In this document: in pieces, positions 12,749-14,831 of the stretch | Layout of the letters: each line of letters begins with the position of its first letter | Numbering within the stretch: position 1 is the first letter of the stretch | Source of the DNA: Oscillibacter sp. | GTDB taxonomy: Bacteria; Bacillota; Clostridia; Oscillospirales; Oscillospiraceae | Assembly (NCBI GenBank): GCA_024404295.1 | Contig: JAKSQE010000015.1 | Location: 1-14,831, forward strand | DNA: 14,831 nt | Reading direction: 5' to 3' | Made by a program: the position numbers and the translations under genes | Notes under the pieces: generated by a model | Told to the model about the DNA's origin: nothing | Database searches by the model: none | The model's input: only the letters and a program-made list of their open reading frames with translations

Positions 12749-12774
12749 GCATTTTCAGAAGACTGTGTTATACT
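12747..12774 (+). promoter_or_regulatory. promoter of the NiaR-like gene
   Basis: TTGCAT (12747-12752), a 16-base spacer and TATACT (12769-12774) with an upstream TGT form an extended -10 promoter, about 30 bases before the start at 12805. It begins within the T-tract of the liv terminator. No copy of the downstream 13365-13398 palindrome is visible here, so autoregulation is not apparent. Confidence 0.65.
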
Positions 12775-12804
12775 TATTTTTATCTAATCTTTGGGGGGCT
12801 ATTT

Positions 12805-13311
12805 ATGCGTTCCGATCAGCGGCGGCAAGCTATTCTGAAAACTTTACAGCAAGCGGATCAGCCCATGAGTGCATCTGCATTGGCGGATTGCTTTTCCGTT
12901 TCCAGACAGATCATTGTCGGAGACATTGCACTTCTGCGCTCTGCCGGGGCAGAGATCCAGGCCACTCCACGTGGCTATGTCACCGCACAAAAACCCTCTG
13001 GTCTCGTTCGCCAAATTGCCGTCCGTCACGGTGCCGGTCAAACAGAGGAAGAACTGAATGTCATGGTGGACAACGGTTGTACCGTGCTGGATGTCATTGT
13101 CGACCATGCAATCTACGGTCAGCTCACCGGCCCGCTTCAGCTTTCCAACCGCTATGAGGTGCAACAATTTATGACCCGCAGCGAAGGTGTTCAGCCCCTC
13201 TCTCTGTTAACAGAGGGGATTCACCTCCACACGCTTTCCTGTCCCAATGAAGAGGCGTTTCAGCGCGTACAAAGTGCACTGCGTGAATTGAAGATTCTTT
13301 GGGAAGATTGA
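12805..13311 (+). CDS. niaR: NiaR-like niacin-responsive transcriptional repressor (HTH_11 + 3H domain)
   Basis: A 168-residue regulator. The N-terminal HTH_11 winged helix is about 5-60 (RRQAILKTLQQ, SASALADCFSVSRQIIVGDIALLRSAG). A C-terminal 3H domain is about 70-165 with the histidines that name it: H75 (AVRHGAGQ), H101 (IVDHAIYG) and H140/H142 (GIHLHTL). VDNGCTVLDVIVDH and GQLTGPL are characteristic. In Bacillus and Thermotoga, NiaR binds nicotinic acid (with a metal in the 3H domain) and represses NAD-biosynthesis or niacin-transport genes. The length matches the family (about 165-180). The start at 12805 has an unusual all-G Shine-Dalgarno stretch (GGGGGG, 12793-12798); the longer reading from 12730 would run into the promoter. 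A perfect operator-like palindrome precedes the next gene, its probable target. Confidence 0.9.
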   Translation: MRSDQRRQAILKTLQQADQPMSASALADCFSVSRQIIVGDIALLRSAGAEIQATPRGYVTAQKPSGLVRQIAVRHGAGQTEEELNVMVDNGCTVLDVIVDHAIYGQLTGPLQLSNRYEVQQFMTRSEGVQPLSLLTEGIHLHTLSCPNEEAFQRVQSALRELKILWED

Positions 13312-13335
13312 CGGCAGAAATCCTATTGCATCATA

Positions 13336-13364
13336 TTGACAAAAAAATTGTAGATGTGTATAGT
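13336..13364 (+). promoter_or_regulatory. consensus promoter of the PF13303 transporter gene
   Basis: TTGACA (13336-13341), a 17-base spacer and TATAGT (13359-13364). The perfect inverted repeat begins at the next base, so a bound repressor would cover the transcription start. Confidence 0.88.
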
Positions 13365-13398
13365 GTAGTATACAGGTGTCAAGACACCTGTATACTAC
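13365..13398. promoter_or_regulatory. perfect 16-bp-arm inverted repeat, putative NiaR operator
   Basis: GTAGTATACAGGTGTC (13365-13380) and its exact reverse complement (13383-13398), separated by AA. The core ACAGGTGTC-AA-GACACCTGT resembles what I recall of Bacillus/Clostridium NiaR sites (GTGTC/GACAC half-sites). Lying directly after the -10 and 53 bases downstream of the niaR stop, it is best read as a NiaR operator. It has no T-run directly at its base, although TTGTTTTTT starts at 13399, so weak terminator or attenuator behaviour is a secondary possibility. Confidence 0.85.
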
Positions 13399-13419
13399 TT
13401 GTTTTTTCAGGTGAATGAT

Positions 13420-14526
13420 ATGAATAAGATAACCGCATTTCTGAAACGTAAAAACATTGTCATTTCTGCGAAACGTTACGGCATCGATGCTCTGGGGGCT
13501 ATGGCGCAGGGTCTGTTTTGCACGTTGCTGATTGGCACCATTCTAAATACCTTGGGCAGTCAGTTCCACATCGGTTTTTTAACTGCTCAAATTATCACAA
13601 TCAACGAGAAAGCTTACACTATCGGCGGTATGGCTTCCTTTATGAGCGGCCCGGCCATGGCAATCGCAATTGGTTACGCTCTGCAGGCTCCGCCTCTCGT
13701 GCTTTTCTCCCTGTCAACCGTAGGCTACGCCTGTAATGCATTGGGTGGCGCCGGCGGTCCTTTAGCCGTGCTGTTCGTGGCGATCATTGCCGCTGAGTGT
13801 GGCAAAGCCATTAGTAAGGAAACTAAAGTGGACATTCTGGTAACACCCATCGTCACCACGCTTATCGGCATTGGAGCAGCATGGCTGATCGCACCTCCTA
13901 TCGGCCAGGTTGCCAGCGCTTTCGGCCAGTTGATCATGAAGACCACTGAACTCCAACCCTTCCTGATGGGCATTCTGGTATCTGTACTGGTGGGCGTTGC
14001 CTTGACGTTGCCCATTTCCTCCGCCGCTATTTGCTCCGTACTGGGACTGACCGGTTTGGCCGGCGGTGCCGCTGTGGCAGGCTGCTGCGCGCAGATGGTC
14101 GGTTTTGCCGTTATGAGTTTTAAGGAAAATGGCTGGGGTGGTCTGGTCTCCCAAGGCATCGGAACTTCCATGCTGCAAATGCCTAATATCGTGAAAAATC
14201 CCCGCATCTGGATTGCACCGACATTGGCCTCTGCCATTACCGGCCCGATCGCCACCTGCCTGTTTAAACTGGAGATGAACGGCGCTCCCATCAACTCCGG
14301 TATGGGTACGTGCGGTCTGTGCGGTCAGTTAGGCGTCTGGACTGGCTGGCTTGCTCCCAGTGAGCGTGCCATCGCCAACGGTGCTGCAGCCATCGCCCCT
14401 TCCGCATTCGACTGGGCAGGTCTGCTCCTGATTTCCTTTGTTCTGCCCGCCATTTTGGCTCCTGCTATCAATCAACTGTGCCGCAAGGCCGGTTGGGTGA
14501 AGGACGGCGACCTGACCCTGTCCTAA
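13420..14526 (+). CDS. PF13303 (PTS_EIIC_2 / PfoR-type) multi-pass membrane protein, candidate niacin-regulated transporter
   Basis: A 368-residue, very hydrophobic protein with about nine to ten membrane segments. It is rich in Gly/Ala motifs such as ALGAMAQGLFCTLLIGTIL (24-42), GGMASFMSGPAMAIAIGYAL and NALGGAGGPLAVLF, with a conserved-looking C-terminal half (SSAAICSVLGLTGLAGGAA, GAPINSGMGTCGLCGQLG). I recognise it as the PF13303 family, labelled PTS system IIC-like or PfoR. No EIIA or EIIB domain is fused or encoded nearby, so phosphotransferase sugar transport is doubtful. The gene follows niaR and a perfect palindromic operator, which suggests uptake of nicotinic acid, nicotinamide or a related NAD precursor; that is inference from regulation. 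The start at 13420 follows AGGTG by six bases; the TTG reading from 13399 begins just beyond the operator. A strong terminator follows. Confidence 0.8.
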   Translation: MNKITAFLKRKNIVISAKRYGIDALGAMAQGLFCTLLIGTILNTLGSQFHIGFLTAQIITINEKAYTIGGMASFMSGPAMAIAIGYALQAPPLVLFSLSTVGYACNALGGAGGPLAVLFVAIIAAECGKAISKETKVDILVTPIVTTLIGIGAAWLIAPPIGQVASAFGQLIMKTTELQPFLMGILVSVLVGVALTLPISSAAICSVLGLTGLAGGAAVAGCCAQMVGFAVMSFKENGWGGLVSQGIGTSMLQMPNIVKNPRIWIAPTLASAITGPIATCLFKLEMNGAPINSGMGTCGLCGQLGVWTGWLAPSERAIANGAAAIAPSAFDWAGLLLISFVLPAILAPAINQLCRKAGWVKDGDLTLS

Positions 14527-14541
14527 GATTGCTTCCATTTG

Positions 14542-14583
14542 TAGGCTCCGTGTCAATGGACACGGAGCCTATTTCTCTTTTTT
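14542..14583 (+). terminator. Rho-independent terminator after the PF13303 gene
   Basis: A perfect 13-bp stem TAGGCTCCGTGTC / complement (14542-14554 and 14559-14571) with loop AATG, followed by TTTCTCTTTTTT. Confidence 0.92.
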
Positions 14584-14648
14584 GTCAAAAAGGAAGGCCT
14601 GTCGCAAAAAGAGCTCCCGCCGAAAGGCTCCTTTCCGCAAATCCGTCA

Positions 14649-14677
14649 TTGACAAATTCTGCCGTTTGGGGTACTAT
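14649..14677 (+). promoter_or_regulatory. consensus promoter of the right-edge gene
   Basis: TTGACA (14649-14654), a 17-base spacer and TACTAT (14672-14677), 43 bases before the ATG at 14721. Confidence 0.85.
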
Positions 14678-14691
14678 TATCTCAGTACCCC
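14668..14691. promoter_or_regulatory. inverted repeat over the -10 (putative operator)
   Basis: GGGGTACT (14668-14675) and AGTACCCC (14684-14691) form a perfect 8-bp inverted repeat with an 8-base AT-rich centre. It covers the -10 hexamer and the expected transcription start. This geometry suits a dimeric repressor; the regulator is not identified. Confidence 0.6.
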
Positions 14692-14720
14692 CGATATATC
14701 CGAAAGAGAGGTCGATCAAA

Positions 14721-14831
14721 ATGAAAATATGGGTCTGCATGGCAACCGAATCCCTGCTGTCCGATCCGAAAAAGGCAATCGCCACCCTGCGCCGGGCGCA
14801 TATCACCGGCGTCATGCTCATTACCTACGAC
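14721..14831 (+). CDS. Unrecognised gene, N-terminal 37 codons only
   Basis: The reading frame starts at ATG 14721 after AGAGAGG at 14706-14712 and runs open off the right edge. The visible residues (MKIWVCMATESLLSD, then an Ala/Arg-rich helix and ITGVMLITYD) look like the first beta-alpha-beta unit of a soluble cytoplasmic protein, possibly a TIM barrel or a Rossmann-like fold. There is too little to name a family. It is a new transcription unit with its own strong promoter and overlapping dyad, isolated from the PF13303 gene by a terminator. Confidence 0.7.
   Translation, partial: MKIWVCMATESLLSDPKKAIATLRRAHITGVMLITYD

Noticed and set aside
13365..13419. The perfect palindrome before the PF13303 gene as the niaR terminator
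   Set aside because: It sits immediately after a consensus -35/-10 pair and just before the next ribosome binding site. Its core matches an operator, so a regulatory role is preferred, although the following TTGTTTTTT leaves a weak terminator role possible.
1..14831. CRISPR arrays, tRNA or rRNA genes, insertion sequences, phage or defence systems
   Set aside because: No regularly spaced repeats, cloverleaf-like segments, transposase or defence-protein motifs were seen on either strand.

Overview
The window looks like a chromosomal segment of an anaerobic Gram-positive bacterium, most likely a gut clostridium of the Oscillospirales type (Bacillota). The reasons are strong AGGAGG-type ribosome binding sites, sigma-A promoters with TTGACA/TATAAT elements, an NfnA-type flavoprotein, a FeoA/FeoB/Cys-rich-peptide iron locus, a DUF6472-like micro-protein and a 3H-domain NiaR regulator. 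This placement is inferred from gene content and signals, not from any search. No transposase, phage gene, CRISPR array, rRNA or tRNA was seen.

Layout. 1-585 (minus) is the N-terminal part of an NfnA-like FAD/NAD-binding subunit, cut by the left edge, with its own promoter. 703-1383 (minus) is a Crp/Fnr-type regulator just upstream. 1572-2015 (plus) is a two-CBS-domain protein diverging from the regulator; it converges on a DUF2974/Mbeg1-like serine hydrolase (2050-3237, minus) with a shared bidirectional terminator. 3374-3991 (plus) is a double-OB-fold SSB-like protein, ending at another shared terminator. 4055-4228 and 4240-4605 (minus) form a small operon of a glyoxalase-fold (VOC) protein and a 57-residue four-cysteine protein.

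4766-7177 (plus) is an iron(II) uptake operon, feoA-feoB-FeoB-associated Cys-rich peptide. Two TTAG-N6-CTAA dyads lie over its promoter and a terminator closes it. 7417-7683 is an orphan two-helix membrane protein with a near-consensus promoter and its own terminator. 7840-12697 is a complete branched-chain amino-acid-type ABC importer (livJ-livH-livM-livG-livF) with a large hairpin between livJ and livH and a terminator after livF.

12805-13311 is a NiaR-like niacin-responsive repressor. It is followed by a perfect 16-bp-arm inverted repeat placed directly after a consensus promoter, and then by a PF13303/PfoR-type multi-pass membrane protein (13420-14526). This pair is the most interesting part of the window: the arrangement points to a niacin-regulated transporter of a family usually labelled as an orphan PTS IIC. 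The right edge holds the first 37 codons of an unrecognised gene behind a strong promoter with an overlapping dyad.

Several starts were moved downstream of the longest possible ORF because a good Shine-Dalgarno sequence precedes the internal start (Crp, CBS, hydrolase, SSB-like, livM, livG, livF, niaR, PF13303 gene). No gene-free stretch exceeds 300 bases; the longest gap is 7178-7416, which holds a terminator and a promoter.
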